A program made the position numbers and the translations under genes. Shown here piece after piece: positions 15,685 through 26,000 of a stretch of DNA of 64,000 nucleotides. This DNA is from Desulfuromonadaceae bacterium (GTDB lineage Bacteria; Desulfobacterota; Desulfuromonadia; Geobacterales; Pseudopelobacteraceae), in contig JAQTQX010000004.1 in NCBI GenBank assembly GCA_028712075.1, forward strand, positions 62,001 to 126,000, written 5' to 3'. Every line of letters starts with the position of its first letter. Positions within the stretch are counted from its first letter, which is position 1. Below the pieces are notes generated by a model. It worked only from the letters and a program-made list of their open reading frames with translations, was not told where the DNA came from and ran no database searches.

Positions 15685-16947
15685 TTACGCTGCTGCCCTT
15701 ATCGGTATAACCTTCGCGCCTGCCTTCAATCCATCCAAGTAATCAGACCATACTTGCATCATTTTCTTTCGTTCAGGCAGATGTGTTGTTCTGTTATAAG
15801 CTCTACCCAGGGCGTCACGGACAGCGTGCGCCAACTGGTGTTCAATGAAATCGGGACGGAACCCAAGAACCTCGTCAAGGATTGTTCTAGCGCAAGCCCT
15901 GAAGCCGTGCCAGGACATTTCATCTTTATATCCCATTCGGATAAGTGCTGCAGTAATTGCGCCTTCACTCATCGGTTTTAGTGGCGTGCGGTGGCCAGGG
16001 AAAATATATTTGCTGTGGCCTGTGAGCGGTTGTAACTGGCGTAATATTTCAATTGCTTGTGCACTCAAAGGGATACAGTGAGACTCACCCCTGCGCTTCG
16101 CCTTTTCCTTTGCTGTCAGTTTCATTCGCTCAACGGGAATATTTAGTTCTGCCAGTTCAAAATCAATTTCGCTCCATTCGGCTTTCCTTAAATCACCCGG
16201 ACGGCAAAACCATAAAGAGGCAAGCTGCATAGCACACCTCGTTACGTACGAGCCTTTGAACTGATCTATAGCCCGTAGCAGGATTGCCAGTTCTTTTGGG
16301 TCAATAATGGCAGGGAAATGATGTTGTATTGGATCTGTCGTTAGAATATCTCTTGGCCTCAATCCCTCCAGGGGATTACGATCAAGCCGCTCTGTAGCAA
16401 CACAATAACGCAAAATCATATTAAGGCTGACGTATATCCGGCGGGCTGATTCCGGGGCACGCTGTTCAACCCTATGTAAAACCGACTTTATATCTGCTAG
16501 CTTGATTTCTGTGATTGCCTTCGACCCTACCCAGGGAAATATATTTTTTTCAAGCCGTTCCAGCGTGGTCTTTGCGTGACTCGCTGACCAGGAAGGAACA
16601 TTGACGGCGTGCCAGGCTCTTGCTATGACCTCAAAGGAATTATTGCACTCAGCGTGAGTTGCTGCTTTTTGAGCTTTCTTTATCTCGCCGGGATCTATAC
16701 CGTTTGCTAATAATTTTCTGGCATCCTCCCGGCGCTGTCTGGCATCTGCAAGGGATAGGGCCGGGTAAGTGCCGAAAGACAACTTTTTTTCTTTATCTGA
16801 GAACCTGTACTTCAGATTCCAGAGTTTCCCGCCTGTGGGTGTAATTAATATAAATAATCCACCACCATCAGTCAGCTTATACGGTTTATCTTTTGGCTTC
16901 GCCTTGCTCACCTGGATATCAGACAGTGGTACAATCTTCTTTGGCAT
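15685..16947 (-). CDS. int: P4-type tyrosine integrase, 420 aa
   Basis: This recombinase integrates and excises the element at the adjacent tRNA. The N-terminal 90 residues are the integrase DUF4102-type arm-binding domain (YKLTDGGGLFILITPTGGKLW). The SAM-like core-binding domain spans about 100-195. The catalytic domain shows the Arg of WFCRPGDLRKAEW, then SWHGFRACARTILDE (HxxR), HQLAH and the nucleophile in GRAYNRT. The start at 16947 is chosen for GGGAGG eight bases upstream; the longer frame adds an unrelated 35-residue lead. Its stop is followed by a strong terminator. It lies next to tRNA-Met, as is usual for this family. Confidence 0.93.
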   Translation of the reverse strand: MPKKIVPLSDIQVSKAKPKDKPYKLTDGGGLFILITPTGGKLWNLKYRFSDKEKKLSFGTYPALSLADARQRREDARKLLANGIDPGEIKKAQKAATHAECNNSFEVIARAWHAVNVPSWSASHAKTTLERLEKNIFPWVGSKAITEIKLADIKSVLHRVEQRAPESARRIYVSLNMILRYCVATERLDRNPLEGLRPRDILTTDPIQHHFPAIIDPKELAILLRAIDQFKGSYVTRCAMQLASLWFCRPGDLRKAEWSEIDFELAELNIPVERMKLTAKEKAKRRGESHCIPLSAQAIEILRQLQPLTGHSKYIFPGHRTPLKPMSEGAITAALIRMGYKDEMSWHGFRACARTILDEVLGFRPDFIEHQLAHAVRDALGRAYNRTTHLPERKKMMQVWSDYLDGLKAGAKVIPIRAAA

Positions 16948-17049
16948 CGCTTTATCCTCCCTTTTGGGGGCCTCTGATTTTCTATTGGGGCTTTTACACA
17001 CAGAAACGGCCCCCAAAAAACACAGATTCAATGATACCAAATGAGACAT

Positions 17050-17143
17050 CATAAGACAATAAACAATAAATCAACAGCGTAGCACAAATAAAAAAGCCAC
17101 TAAATTCAGTGACTTAAATACAACATAAGACAACATAAGACAA
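17050..17143. repeat. Repeated cataagacaa decamers, candidate integrase arm-type sites
   Basis: The decamer occurs at 17050-17059 and as a perfect tandem pair at 17124-17143, all in the same orientation, in the non-coding space between the integrase start and tRNA-Met. Phage integrases of this class bind direct repeats of this size flanking the core site, so these are plausible arm sites. Confidence 0.5.
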
Positions 17144-17145
17144 GA

Positions 17146-17173
17146 AAAGGCCCTGAAATTAATCAGGGCCTTT
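17146..17173. terminator. Bidirectional hairpin terminator beyond the tRNA 3' end
   Basis: Perfect 11-bp arms at 17146-17156 and 17163-17173 enclose a 6-base loop. The stem ends in A/T runs, so it can act on both strands. It terminates the minus-strand tRNA-Met transcript 10 bases after the mature 3' end. It may also insulate the integrated element. Confidence 0.8.
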
Positions 17174-17183
17174 CGGTCAATGG

Positions 17184-17220
17184 TGGCGGTGCAGAGATTT
17201 GAACTCCGGACCTAGCGAAT
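17184..17220. other. Probable attachment site within the tRNA-Met 3' half
   Basis: The P4-type integrase lies next to the 3' end of the tRNA, the standard insertion site for this family. The core should be a direct repeat of part of the tRNA 3' half. The second copy must lie outside the window on the left, so exact borders cannot be set. Confidence 0.45.
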
Positions 17221-17257
17221 ATGAGTCGCTTGCTCTGACCAGCTGAGCTACACCGCC
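17184..17257 (-). tRNA. tRNA-Met (anticodon CAT)
   Basis: Read on the minus strand, the 74 bases fold as a standard cloverleaf. The acceptor GGCGGTG pairs with CACCGCC. The D arm is GCTC/GAGC, the anticodon stem AGCGA/TCGCT with loop CTCATAT (CAT at positions 34-36), and the T arm CGGAG/CTCTG with TTCAAAT loop. The 3' CCA is not encoded. The D-loop lacks initiator hallmarks, so this is elongator Met or a lysidine-modified Ile-CAU tRNA. The 3' end faces the integrase. Confidence 0.93.
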
Positions 17258-17349
17258 AATTTATTTATTCTGCCGATTACAGCGAAGCCACACGTACAAT
17301 TGCCATCACCGATGATGAGATAGATACCGCCTGCTCAAACCGTCCGCGT

Positions 17350-17378
17350 TGTATATGTCGTTTTGAGCATTTTGTCAA
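17350..17378 (-). promoter_or_regulatory. Sigma-70 promoter of tRNA-Met
   Basis: On the minus strand a perfect TTGACA (17378-17373) and TATACA (17355-17350) are separated by exactly 17 bases. Transcription would begin about 85 bases before the tRNA 5' end. Confidence 0.7.
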
Positions 17379-17435
17379 TATCAAATTGGTCAAACAGAAG
17401 ACAGGCGCTCCCCCGGAGGGTTCATACAACCTTTC

Positions 17436-17954
17436 TCAGGACGTGGTAAATGCTTCGGCAATAGGCATCCGAATATCAGACGTGCTGTTCATGTGTGACA
17501 TATAGAGCGTGTTGATTGCGACCAAGAGCGTATTCAGCTTGTCAAGATCGACAGTGTGTGAGCCGGAGATGGTTCCCGTGCCGGTAAGATTGAGCGGGCA
17601 ACAGTCACTTTTGAGTTTGCCGTCCGCTGTGTAGATGATGGGCAGCCCGTGAGTTCGGCAGATTATGGGGCGGGCTTCGTACAGGAGACAGCGGTCCTGG
17701 CTCAGGAGCGGGCAACGTTCACCATCAGCATGAGTTGAAATGTAACGGAGAATTTCTGATGATTTGAGAGATGAACGTGAGTTCAGAGCCTTTTTCAGAG
17801 CAGCCGCCTCGACCGGAAACACGGTGATAGCGGTGCAACAGGAGCTGCACCCACCCGTACAGGTTATCTGTCCCCCAAGAGCCGATAAAATATCATTACA
17901 AAGGGCATCAACCTTGGCAATCAACTGGTCATAATTTTCAAGCAAATCGGACAT
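17436..17954 (-). CDS. YkgJ-family cysteine-cluster (metal-binding) protein
   Basis: This small soluble protein has the Zn/Fe-chelating cysteine cluster of the YkgJ family: CTGGCSSCC near residue 35, then CPLLSQDRCLLYEARPIICRTHG. The role is unknown; the cysteines probably bind an iron-sulfur cluster or zinc. The ATG at 17954 is preferred because family members begin shortly before a helical SDLLENYDQLI segment; an ATG six codons earlier also exists. It follows prfA on the same strand by about 45 bases and may be cotranscribed. Confidence 0.8.
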   Translation of the reverse strand: MSDLLENYDQLIAKVDALCNDILSALGGQITCTGGCSSCCTAITVFPVEAAALKKALNSRSSLKSSEILRYISTHADGERCPLLSQDRCLLYEARPIICRTHGLPIIYTADGKLKSDCCPLNLTGTGTISGSHTVDLDKLNTLLVAINTLYMSHMNSTSDIRMPIAEAFTTS

Positions 17955-18000
17955 AAGCAACTGCCATCTCATATTTCACACTGAAGTAGTTTTAATGGCG

Positions 18001-19071
18001 TTAGTTCCCCTCGCTCTGAGCTTTCAGAGCCTCCATCTGATAGTACGTCCGCAGTGCGTCCGTTATTTCCCCGATATCGCCGGTCATTATAGAATCGAGA
18101 CGATAAAGGGTTAGACCGATCCGGTGGTCGGTCATCCGCCCTTGCGGAAAATTGTAGGTACGAATCCTCTCACTCCGGTCCCCCGATCCAACCTGCTGCT
18201 TGCGGTCTGCAGCCAATTTGGAATCCTGCGCCTGCTGAATTGTATCGAGGATGCGAGTTTTGAGGACTTTCATGGCTTTTGCACGGTTTTTGATCTGGCT
18301 CCGCTCTTCCTGGCACGCAACCACTGTCCCGGTTGGCAAATGGGTGATACGCACAGCGGAATCAGTCGTGTTGACATGCTGACCGCCGGCGCCGGAAGAG
18401 CGATAAACATCAATCTTAAGGTCATCGGGCCGAATGTCGATGTCAACATCTTCTGCTTCAGGCATGATCGCCACGGTACAGGCACTGGTGTGAATACGAC
18501 CCTGGGCTTCTGTTTCCGGCACCCGCTGCACTCGATGGGTACCAGATTCGTATTTCAACTTGGCAAAAACCCCTTCACCTTCAACTGACGCGATGATTTC
18601 CTTGTAGCCGCCGCGCTCGGATTCCGATGCGGAGATTATTTCTACTTTCCAGCGGCTGGTATCGGCATAGCGCGAATACATCCGAAACAGGTCACCAGCG
18701 AAGAGGGCAGATTCGTCTCCGCCGGTTCCGGCCCTAATTTCCAGAATAACGCTCTTGTTGTCGTTGGGATCTTTCGGAAGCAGTAACAATTGAATGTCGG
18801 CGTCAAGTTGACTTTTCTCCGTCTCCAGGTTTTTCAGCTCTTCCTCTGCCATCTCTTTCATATCGGCGTCTGTAAGAAGCTCCCGGTTTTCGGCAATCTC
18901 ATTGAGCACTTTCCGGTAGCGCCGGTACACTGAAACCAGTTCACTCAGCTCTGAATGTTCTCGGGACAACTTGCGAAACTCCGGCTGATTGGAAATAATT
19001 GCCGGATCGGACAGCAATGCTTCCAACTCCTGATAGCGTCGTTCCAGCTCTTCTATCTTGTCCATCATCAT
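18001..19071 (-). CDS. prfA: Peptide chain release factor 1
   Basis: RF1 recognises UAA and UAG and triggers peptide release at the ribosome. The 356-aa length is standard. The helical N-terminal domain is followed by the catalytic GGQ loop in [16 protein letters not shown], where the Gln is methylated by PrmC. Downstream are the family blocks [15 protein letters not shown] and [12 protein letters not shown]. Three consecutive Met codons make the exact start uncertain by up to two residues. It follows hisG on the same strand across 43 bases. Confidence 0.97.
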   Translation of the reverse strand: MMMDKIEELERRYQELEALLSDPAIISNQPEFRKLSREHSELSELVSVYRRYRKVLNEIAENRELLTDADMKEMAEEELKNLETEKSQLDADIQLLLLPKDPNDNKSVILEIRAGTGGDESALFAGDLFRMYSRYADTSRWKVEIISASESERGGYKEIIASVEGEGVFAKLKYESGTHRVQRVPETEAQGRIHTSACTVAIMPEAEDVDIDIRPDDLKIDVYRSSGAGGQHVNTTDSAVRITHLPTGTVVACQEERSQIKNRAKAMKVLKTRILDTIQQAQDSKLAADRKQQVGSGDRSERIRTYNFPQGRMTDHRIGLTLYRLDSIMTGDIGEITDALRTYYQMEALKAQSEGN

Positions 19072-19114
19072 TCGTTATAGTCCTTCACCACCAAAGAGCA
19101 GGAGATGTATTTCT

Positions 19115-19990
19115 TCATATAATCTTGTTCAACGGGTACTCGATAATTCCTTCAGCGCCTAATTTAAGAAGTTCCGGCACCACTCTGCGAACTTCTTTTT
19201 CTGACAGGATACTCTCCACGGAGAGCCAATCAGAGTTGTACAGATGGGAAACGGTCGGATTTTTGAGGCTCGGAAGCAAGGACGTAATTGCATCAACCTT
19301 GTCTGATGGTGCATTCATTTTCAGGCCAACCATCCCTTCGGCAGCAAGTGACGATTTCAAAAGAGTGGCAACCTGTTCGATTTTCGCACGGCGCCAAGGA
19401 TCTGCCCAGGCTGCCTTGCTGGCAATCAGCACCGGTACCGATTCCATGAGTTCACAGACGATGCGCAGGCCATTTGCCTTTATAGTTGAACCGGTCTCGG
19501 TAACTTCGACAATTGCATCACAAAGCCCATCAACAACTTTTGCTTCGGTAGCGCCCCAGGAAAATTCTACGTTGACCGGAATGTTGCGCTCCGCAAAATA
19601 GCGCTTGGTAAAACCGACCAATTCCGTCGAAATGGTCGCACCGTGAAGATCCTCCGGCCTCTGTACTTTCGAATTATTGTTAACAACAAGCACCCAGCGG
19701 GCCGGACGGCGCGAAACTTTTGAGTAGACCATTTCACACACTTCAATGACATCGGAGTCATTTTCCCGTACCCAGTCACGACCGGCAATACCGGCATCAA
19801 TCGTCTGACGTTCCACATATCTGGCCATTTCTTGCGGACGGATCAGTTTGCAGCTCATTTCACTGTCATCTACACCCGGAAAATAGCTGCGAGAGGAGAT
19901 GCTGATCAGCCAACCAGCTTTTTTGAATAATCCGACGGTAGCATCTTCGAGGCTCCCCTTGGGGATGCCGAAATTTAACGTGTTTGACAT
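19115..19990 (-). CDS. hisG: ATP phosphoribosyltransferase, long form (HisG-L)
   Basis: First enzyme of histidine synthesis: ATP + PRPP to phosphoribosyl-ATP. At 291 residues it is the long form, with two periplasmic-binding-like catalytic lobes ([44 protein letters not shown]) and a C-terminal ACT-like allosteric domain from about 215 that binds histidine. Long forms work as hexamers without HisZ. It follows hisI by 18 bases in the same transcript. A second, short-form hisG lies at 27729-28376, which is unusual. Confidence 0.93.
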   Translation of the reverse strand: MSNTLNFGIPKGSLEDATVGLFKKAGWLISISSRSYFPGVDDSEMSCKLIRPQEMARYVERQTIDAGIAGRDWVRENDSDVIEVCEMVYSKVSRRPARWVLVVNNNSKVQRPEDLHGATISTELVGFTKRYFAERNIPVNVEFSWGATEAKVVDGLCDAIVEVTETGSTIKANGLRIVCELMESVPVLIASKAAWADPWRRAKIEQVATLLKSSLAAEGMVGLKMNAPSDKVDAITSLLPSLKNPTVSHLYNSDWLSVESILSEKEVRRVVPELLKLGAEGIIEYPLNKII

Positions 19991-20008
19991 ATCTATCCTC
20001 TTTCCTGA

Positions 20009-20389
20009 CTACGCTTTTTTATAAACTTCGTTCGGATCGAACAGCGGCTGTGAATGTTCTACCCATTGTCCATTCTCCCATCTGACGTAAAAGCAGCTGC
20101 GATTGCCGGTGTGACAAGCGGCCGGGCCATTTTGCTTTACCTTGATGACGACCGTATCGGCATCACAGTCGGTCAAAACTTCCATAACCTCCTGAGTATT
20201 GCCGGACTCTTCGCCCTTCATCCAATATTTATTGCGGGTACGGCTGAAAAACCAGGTTTTCCCGTCCTGCAACGTCAAATCGAGGGTTTTTTTATCCATG
20301 AAAGCGACCATCAGTACTTCGCCATTTTGGTAGTCCTGAATAACCGCCGGGATGAGCCCCCCCATTTTATCGAAATCAATTGTAATCAC
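20009..20389 (-). CDS. hisI: Phosphoribosyl-AMP cyclohydrolase
   Basis: Third step of histidine synthesis, opening the adenine ring of PR-AMP. The 126-aa monofunctional form carries the zinc/magnesium motif DCDADTVVIKVKQNG followed by ACHTGNRSCFY, and SRTRNKYWMKGE earlier. No HisE domain is fused. Translation starts at GTG, preceded by GGGGGAGG. It heads a two-gene transcript with the long hisG. Histidinol-end genes are elsewhere, at 27.7-31.4 kb on the other strand. Confidence 0.95.
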   Translation of the reverse strand: MITIDFDKMGGLIPAVIQDYQNGEVLMVAFMDKKTLDLTLQDGKTWFFSRTRNKYWMKGEESGNTQEVMEVLTDCDADTVVIKVKQNGPAACHTGNRSCFYVRWENGQWVEHSQPLFDPNEVYKKA

Positions 20390-20414
20390 ACTGCACCTCC
20401 CCCGGAATGTAATG

Positions 20415-20441
20415 AAAAACGCCCTGAAAATCTCAAGGCGT
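20415..20441 (-). terminator. Terminator-like hairpin in front of hisI
   Basis: On the minus strand acgcc-ttga/tcag-ggcgt (20441-20419) is followed by a short U-run, 26 bases before the hisI start. It may terminate amrS transcription or act as an attenuator if hisI has its own promoter upstream. No run of His codons is visible, so a classical his attenuator is unlikely. Confidence 0.4.
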
Positions 20442-20560
20442 CAAAAGAGTCATCATCAAAGTACCAACAGTAATCTCTGCGTGCTCGTGTAGCATAAAAT
20501 AACTGCATTGTCAAAGGAGTAAAGCAGGCTCGATCAGTGCGTACCGGCCGTCACGAAAGC

Positions 20561-21571
20561 TCACAGGCCAATGCCGGCAATTACTGCCTCGCACTCAGGG
20601 CACGCCCCCGCCTTTACCCTGTTGGATACGATTTTGAATCCGTGGCGTTCGATCAACAGGGCTGCACAGGTCGGACAAACCGTATTCTCACCACCGCGTC
20701 CCGGCACGTTGCCTTCGTAGACATAGCGCAAGCCGGCTGCAAGCCCTATATTTCGCGCCCTTTGCAAGGTTGCCAGCGGTGTCGACGGGCGGGAGGTCAA
20801 CTTGTAAGTGGGGTGGAACATGCTGACGTGCCACGGCGTGTCAATCCCCAGATTGGTAGTTATAAACGATGCAATGCCAGTCAGTTCTTCATCGGAATCA
20901 TTCAAACCCGGAATCACCAGAGTCGTAAGCTCGATCCAGATCCCGAGTTTTCGGTATTCAAGAATTGAATCAAGAACTTCGGAGAGCTTTGCCTGGACTA
21001 AATTACGGTAAAATGAGTCTGAAAAACCTTTCAGATCGATATTGGCTGCATCCAGATAAGGGGAGATTTCTTTAAGCGCTTCCTTGCTGATATAGCCGTT
21101 GGTAACGAAAACATTCAACAATCCCGCTTCCCGGGCAAGACGGGCGGTGTCGCAGGCAAACTCGAAATTGATGGTTGGTTCCGTGTAGGTATGGGAAATA
21201 GAACGGCATCCATACTCGACAGCCTGCCGTACCACTTGATCGGGAACCACCTCGGTTCCCCGCACGGGAGAATCCTGACCAAGCTGTGAGATGCTGAAGT
21301 TCTGACAGTGGCGGCAATGAAAGTTGCAGCCGACTGTTGCAATGGAGTAGGTACTGCTGCCGGGCATGACGTGAAAGAGCGGCTTTTTCTCAATCGGGTC
21401 TATCTGTGCGCTGCACAGTGTACCATATACCAGAGAGTAAAGTGTGCCCCCCCGATTCTCGCGCACGCCGCAGATGCCACGGGCACCATCGCCGATCAGG
21501 CAGCGAAAACGGCACAGACCGCAACACACCTGACTACTGTCAACACGTTCCCAAAACGCGGCTTTTTTCAT
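20561..21571 (-). CDS. amrS: AmmeMemoRadiSam system radical SAM enzyme
   Basis: A radical SAM protein of the PflA-activase-like AmrS family, 336 aa. The cluster motif is VGCNFHCRHCQN (CxxxCxxC) near residue 83. It is preceded by an extra cysteine set at the N-terminus (CCGLCRFRCLIGDGARGICG), typical of this family. A terminal CPTCAALL and CPEC pair suggests a zinc knuckle. Substrate and product are not established. AmrA/AmrB partners are not in the window. It reads toward hisI with a 170-base gap and diverges from the candidate RNA on the other side. Confidence 0.9.
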   Translation of the reverse strand: MKKAAFWERVDSSQVCCGLCRFRCLIGDGARGICGVRENRGGTLYSLVYGTLCSAQIDPIEKKPLFHVMPGSSTYSIATVGCNFHCRHCQNFSISQLGQDSPVRGTEVVPDQVVRQAVEYGCRSISHTYTEPTINFEFACDTARLAREAGLLNVFVTNGYISKEALKEISPYLDAANIDLKGFSDSFYRNLVQAKLSEVLDSILEYRKLGIWIELTTLVIPGLNDSDEELTGIASFITTNLGIDTPWHVSMFHPTYKLTSRPSTPLATLQRARNIGLAAGLRYVYEGNVPGRGGENTVCPTCAALLIERHGFKIVSNRVKAGACPECEAVIAGIGL

Positions 21572-21719
21572 AATGCCCCCACGGATTGGCAGCCTGAGCT
21601 GTTTTAACCGTCGTAGTATACTCCTGAAAAAAGTATATAAACAGCCTGTTTTTTTTGATTCAGCGGTGGTATATTACGATCATACGCACCGAGTAAAATA
21701 TGTTTGGAGGTTTTTGAAA

Positions 21720-21961
21720 TGGGAGAGACTCCACCAGACAGTGTCGGAAGCGGAAGGCTGTAGTGCTCCGCTGATTGGAAAACAGATAGAGGTTACTTGT
21801 TTACAAGGGGGGCGATAACAATCGCAGATAATCCGCCTGAAGGCAGGTCACATAAGTTTGGTGATTTACTCCGAGGGTAGTCTGGATCGGAATAATCCTT
21901 GAAAATGGACGAGAGTTTGTGGAGTGACACGAGGCCCGCCGAACCAATTGGCGGGCTTTTC
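21720..21961 (+). ncRNA. Candidate structured non-coding RNA with strong terminator
   Basis: The 427-base gap between amrS and the HD-GYP gene, both minus-strand, ends in a strong plus-strand terminator, so something is transcribed rightward here. A long-range stem joins 21728-21739 to 21915-21925 (actccac/gtggagt plus four more pairs with a bulge), enclosing about 180 bases with internal hairpins such as agcgga/tccgct and cctg/cagg. A GGAGG and ATG at 21720 could instead encode a 14-codon leader peptide. It matches no RNA family I can name with confidence. Size and closure recall 6S RNA, but the multi-hairpin interior does not. Confidence 0.45.
21934..21960 (+). terminator. Rho-independent terminator of the 21.7-kb candidate RNA
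   Basis: gcccgcc (21934-21940) pairs perfectly with ggcgggc (21950-21956) and is followed by TTTT on the plus strand. There is no T-run on the other strand, so it does not serve the flanking minus-strand genes. Confidence 0.85.
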
Positions 21962-21998
21962 ATATTAATCGACCCTTTATCAATTGTTGCCACACGGT

Positions 21999-23072
21999 TC
22001 ATCCCTGGCGTTTTTCATAAATCGCTGCAAAATCATCCTTGACTGCGTCAAATGCCTGAAGGACTATCGGATCAAAATGCTGCGGCATGGTGCGTCCATC
22101 TCCGTTCACAATGATATCGCTGGCTTTAGCATGATCAAACGCCGGCTTATACACCCGACAGCTGCGCAGTGCATCATATTGATCAACCAGCATGACAATC
22201 CGCCCTTCAAGTGGCGCTTCCGCCCCCACCAGGCCGGCAGGGTATCCACCGCCGTCCCACCGTTCGTGATGAGTTGCCGCAATAACCGCTCCCATCTTGA
22301 GCATCCTGTGCGGAGACCCTTGCAAAATACGTTCTCCAATGGTGGTGTGCTGCTTGATGGTGGTAAACTCATCAGCGGTCAGAGGCCCCGGTTTCAGAAG
22401 TATTGAGTCAGGAATGCCGATTTTGCCAACGTCATGCATGGCACTTGCCACCGAAATATCACTGACGAAGCTTTCAGGCAATTTCAGGTGCTGTGCCAAT
22501 CTCTTCGCATACATCCCTATGCGCGCAATGTGGTGGCCGGTATCTTCATCACGAAGTTCAGCGGCGGCGGTAAGACGCTCGATTATCTCCTGACTCATAT
22601 GGGTAATCTCACCCAGTGCCGCATTGAGTTCAGCAGTTCTTATGTCAACAGTGCGCTCAAGTTCCGCCTTGTAGTTTTTTTCAATCCGTGTAAGACGCTT
22701 GAAGTTAACCCCTTTTTCAACCGTATGGACCAGAGCCGCTGCCCGATAAGGTTTGATGATAAAATCGAAGGCTCCCTTCTGAATAGCCTTGACCGCTACA
22801 TCCAGGTCGGCATACGCAGTCATCAGGATAACCGGCGTCTCTCTGTCAAGAAAACGGATCTTTTCCAGCAGCTCAAGGCCATCCATAATCGGCATGTTGA
22901 TATCAGTCAGCACAAGATCAACCGGTTCGACCACAAACTGCTTGACCGCTTCCTGGCCATTTGAGAAAGCGCTGACAGAAAAACCGAATTCTGTGAGCAG
23001 CGTCGTCACACTCTCAAGAACAAAGCGGTCATCATCGACCACAAAAATATTGCCACCGTTATTAGTGTCCAT
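21999..23072 (-). CDS. Response regulator with HD-GYP domain (cyclic di-GMP phosphodiesterase type)
   Basis: An N-terminal receiver ([12 protein letters not shown], phospho-acceptor Asp in [10 protein letters not shown], Lys in DFIIKPY) is joined by a coiled coil to an HD-GYP domain ([23 protein letters not shown]). Such proteins degrade cyclic di-GMP when phosphorylated. The GYP and HD residues are intact, so activity is likely. The ATG at 23072 has GAGG upstream and overlaps the end of the hybrid kinase gene by 11 bases. The kinase is the probable partner. Confidence 0.93.
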   Translation of the reverse strand: MDTNNGGNIFVVDDDRFVLESVTTLLTEFGFSVSAFSNGQEAVKQFVVEPVDLVLTDINMPIMDGLELLEKIRFLDRETPVILMTAYADLDVAVKAIQKGAFDFIIKPYRAAALVHTVEKGVNFKRLTRIEKNYKAELERTVDIRTAELNAALGEITHMSQEIIERLTAAAELRDEDTGHHIARIGMYAKRLAQHLKLPESFVSDISVASAMHDVGKIGIPDSILLKPGPLTADEFTTIKQHTTIGERILQGSPHRMLKMGAVIAATHHERWDGGGYPAGLVGAEAPLEGRIVMLVDQYDALRSCRVYKPAFDHAKASDIIVNGDGRTMPQHFDPIVLQAFDAVKDDFAAIYEKRQG

Positions 23073-26000
23073 TGTCAAGCACCTCACGAATTTTCATCAG
23101 CAGCTCTTTGGGAGCGAACGGCTTGCGCAGGTAATTAACCCCCTCTTCCAATCCCCCCTGAGATACCAGCAGATCTTGCGCATAACCGCTGCAAAACAGT
23201 ACCGGCAGGTGTGGCATGCTGTTCTGTATCGCATCATATACCGCTCCTCCATTCATTTTCGGCATGATGACATCAAGGATCACCAAACTGATACGCGTGC
23301 CCAGCTCACGGAACTTCTCTAAAGCATCCTCTCCATCAATCGCCTCAAACACTGTGTAGCCAAACTCTTCCAATATTTCTCGTGTCAGGGTACGGATCGC
23401 CTCATTGTCTTCGGCAAGTAAAATGCAACTGCCGTCTGTATCACTCTCCACAGTATCCAGTGGTTTCTCGCCAATAACGCCTGGAGTCTCACCAAGCAAT
23501 GGCAGGTAAATTTCGAAAATAGTGCCGAGACCAATGGAACTGTGACAGACAATATTCCCGTTATGCTCTTTCACTATGCCGTAGACAATTGAAAGACCAA
23601 GGCCTGTACCCTTGCCCAACTCCTTGGTTGTATAAAACGGATCGAAGATGTGCTTCACGACGTCGGGGCCCATTCCGTTGCCATTGTCACGAAAGGTCAG
23701 CAGGGCGTATCTACCCGGCGAGCCAAAGCCATTGGCAATGACAAAATCAGTCTCAATTGTAATCTCTTCAGTGGTAACGACTATTGCCCCCCCCTGTGGC
23801 AGTACATCACGGGCATTGGTGGCAAGATTCATAAGAACCTGCTCAATTTGCCCGCTGTCGGCCAACACCGGTAGCCCCTGTGGATCAAGATTGATTTCAA
23901 GATGAATGTCTTCGCTGATCAACCGAAGCAACAACTGATGTACACGGTTGATTATTTCATTAAGATCGACCACAACCGGGTTCGATGCCTGTTTGCGGCT
24001 AAACGCCAGTAGCCCCTGTGTAAGAGTTGCACCACGCTCAGCAGTAAGGGCAATCTGCGCGGCATTTTTCTGCAAGGGGCTGCCATCGGGGAGCTTAAGC
24101 TGCATAATACTCGCATAACCGATAATTGCGGTCAAAATATTGTTGAAATCGTGGGCAATGCCCCCTGCCAACTGACCGATAGCATCCATTTTCTGAGAAT
24201 GGCGCAGTTGTACTTCAAGCTGCTTCCGTTGCGTGATATCTTCCTTGATGGCTATAAAATGAGTTATATCGCCGTGTTCATCACGGATCGGGGCAATGAG
24301 CGCCTGCTCCCAGTACAGGTCGCCATCTTTTTTGCGGTTATGAAATTCACCATGCCATACGCGTCCACCACTAATGGTTTCCCACAAATTCCGGTATTCC
24401 TCGCTGGATGTTTCCCCCGTCTTTAAAAAACCGGGATTCCGGCCAACCGCCTCCTCCAGACTGTAGCCGGTCAGCTCGGTAAAATGCGGATTAACGTATT
24501 CAATTGTTCCGGCAGTGTCGGTAATAATGATCGATGCCGGATTTTGCTCGACAGCGACGGAAAGTTTTCGCAGGTTTTCCTCAGCCCGTTTCCGCTCAGC
24601 TAATTCATGCTGTGATTCTTCATTAAGTCGGGCATTTTCCAACGCCAGTGAAGCCAGATGGCTAAACTGCACCAGCGCCTCCATCTGTTGATCGTCAAAG
24701 ACAGCACCTGGTTCAATAAAGGCAAGTCCAAGCACCCCGGCTACTTTGTCACCAACCTTGATCGGTACTCCGGCCATAGCGTGAAGAAGCATTCGATCAG
24801 CAGCAGGAAGCCGCCCTTCCCATTGACTGTAATTACTTACCCTGATCGGTTCTCCTTCCAGCCAGACCCTCCCGCTGACACCTTCTCCCCGCTTGACCGA
24901 GTGATGTGTCAGTGAATTGTAAATGCCGCTTTGATACACCATATTAAGCTCGGTATCGCCGCTGTTGACCAGATAGAGGAAGCAATGTTCGGTACCGATC
25001 AGCCGTCCGGAGCGGGAAACTATCATTTGTAAAACAGTTGCGACATCAAGTCGTTTGATCAGCCCCATCGTCGTATCATGCAGCGCCTGCAGATATTCAT
25101 TATGCCGCTGCATTTGGAAGTCAGCCAGTTCATGGCGCTTCAACTCTTCCTCCAACTGCTGGCGCTGCCGATCAGTTTCCCTGATCAGGTCGTTAAATAC
25201 CCGCCCCAGAGTTGCAGCTTCATCTTCGCCTTGTACCAATATAAACCGCGCCTCACCCTCTTTTCCCGATAGCGTTGCAACATGCCTGGTCAGCTGGATG
25301 ACTGGTTCGGTCAAACGATCAAGATAGCGCCGCATGAGCCAGAACATGCTCAATGAAAGCAGCGGCAATAAAACCAGAAATATTTTTTTGATCTGTTTAA
25401 CTGGCTGGTAGGCTTCGATCAGCGGAAAATTGGCGCCGATGATCCACTCTTTTGATTTGAGTCGTTTGAAGGTGGTAAGTGTTTCCAATCCCTGCGAATT
25501 AACCCTCTCCCCCGTTCCGTCAAATCCTTTTAAGGCACGATCCAGAAACTGGTTGTCCTTCGGATCATTGTCTCGCGTCATAATCCGGTTTTTATCAGGG
25601 TGGACAATAATTGTCCGTCTTGTATCAACGAGAAATACGTAACCGGTTTTCCCGATTTTTCGCTGGGAGAGCCCCCCCAGAAAATTTGACTGCAGCAGAT
25701 CAATACTGCCTCCCAGCACGGCAAGTACTGAATCGTCGGCATTAAGGATAGGAACGGTAATCATGACAGCCGGGTGATTGGACTGGGAGGAAATATATGG
25801 TTCCGATACATAGGGGGTTTTCGTGGAGAACGTGACCTGCATATATTCCCTGAACGAGAAATCCCTGCCTGAGCGGGAAACTCCCTGCGGAAGTTCTGCA
25901 ATGATACGTCCGCGCGAGTCGAACAAAAAAACACCATTGTCAAAAAACCAGGTTGATTCGGTTCGTTCCAAGAGGAAGGCATACGCCTCCTGGGGATCCG

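Noticed and set aside
16948-17052. 35-residue extension of the integrase
   Set aside because: It has no ribosome binding site, while the inner ATG has GGGAGG and matches the usual family start.
20390-20500. His-leader attenuator in front of hisI
   Set aside because: A terminator-like hairpin exists, but the only short leader frame has no run of histidine codons.
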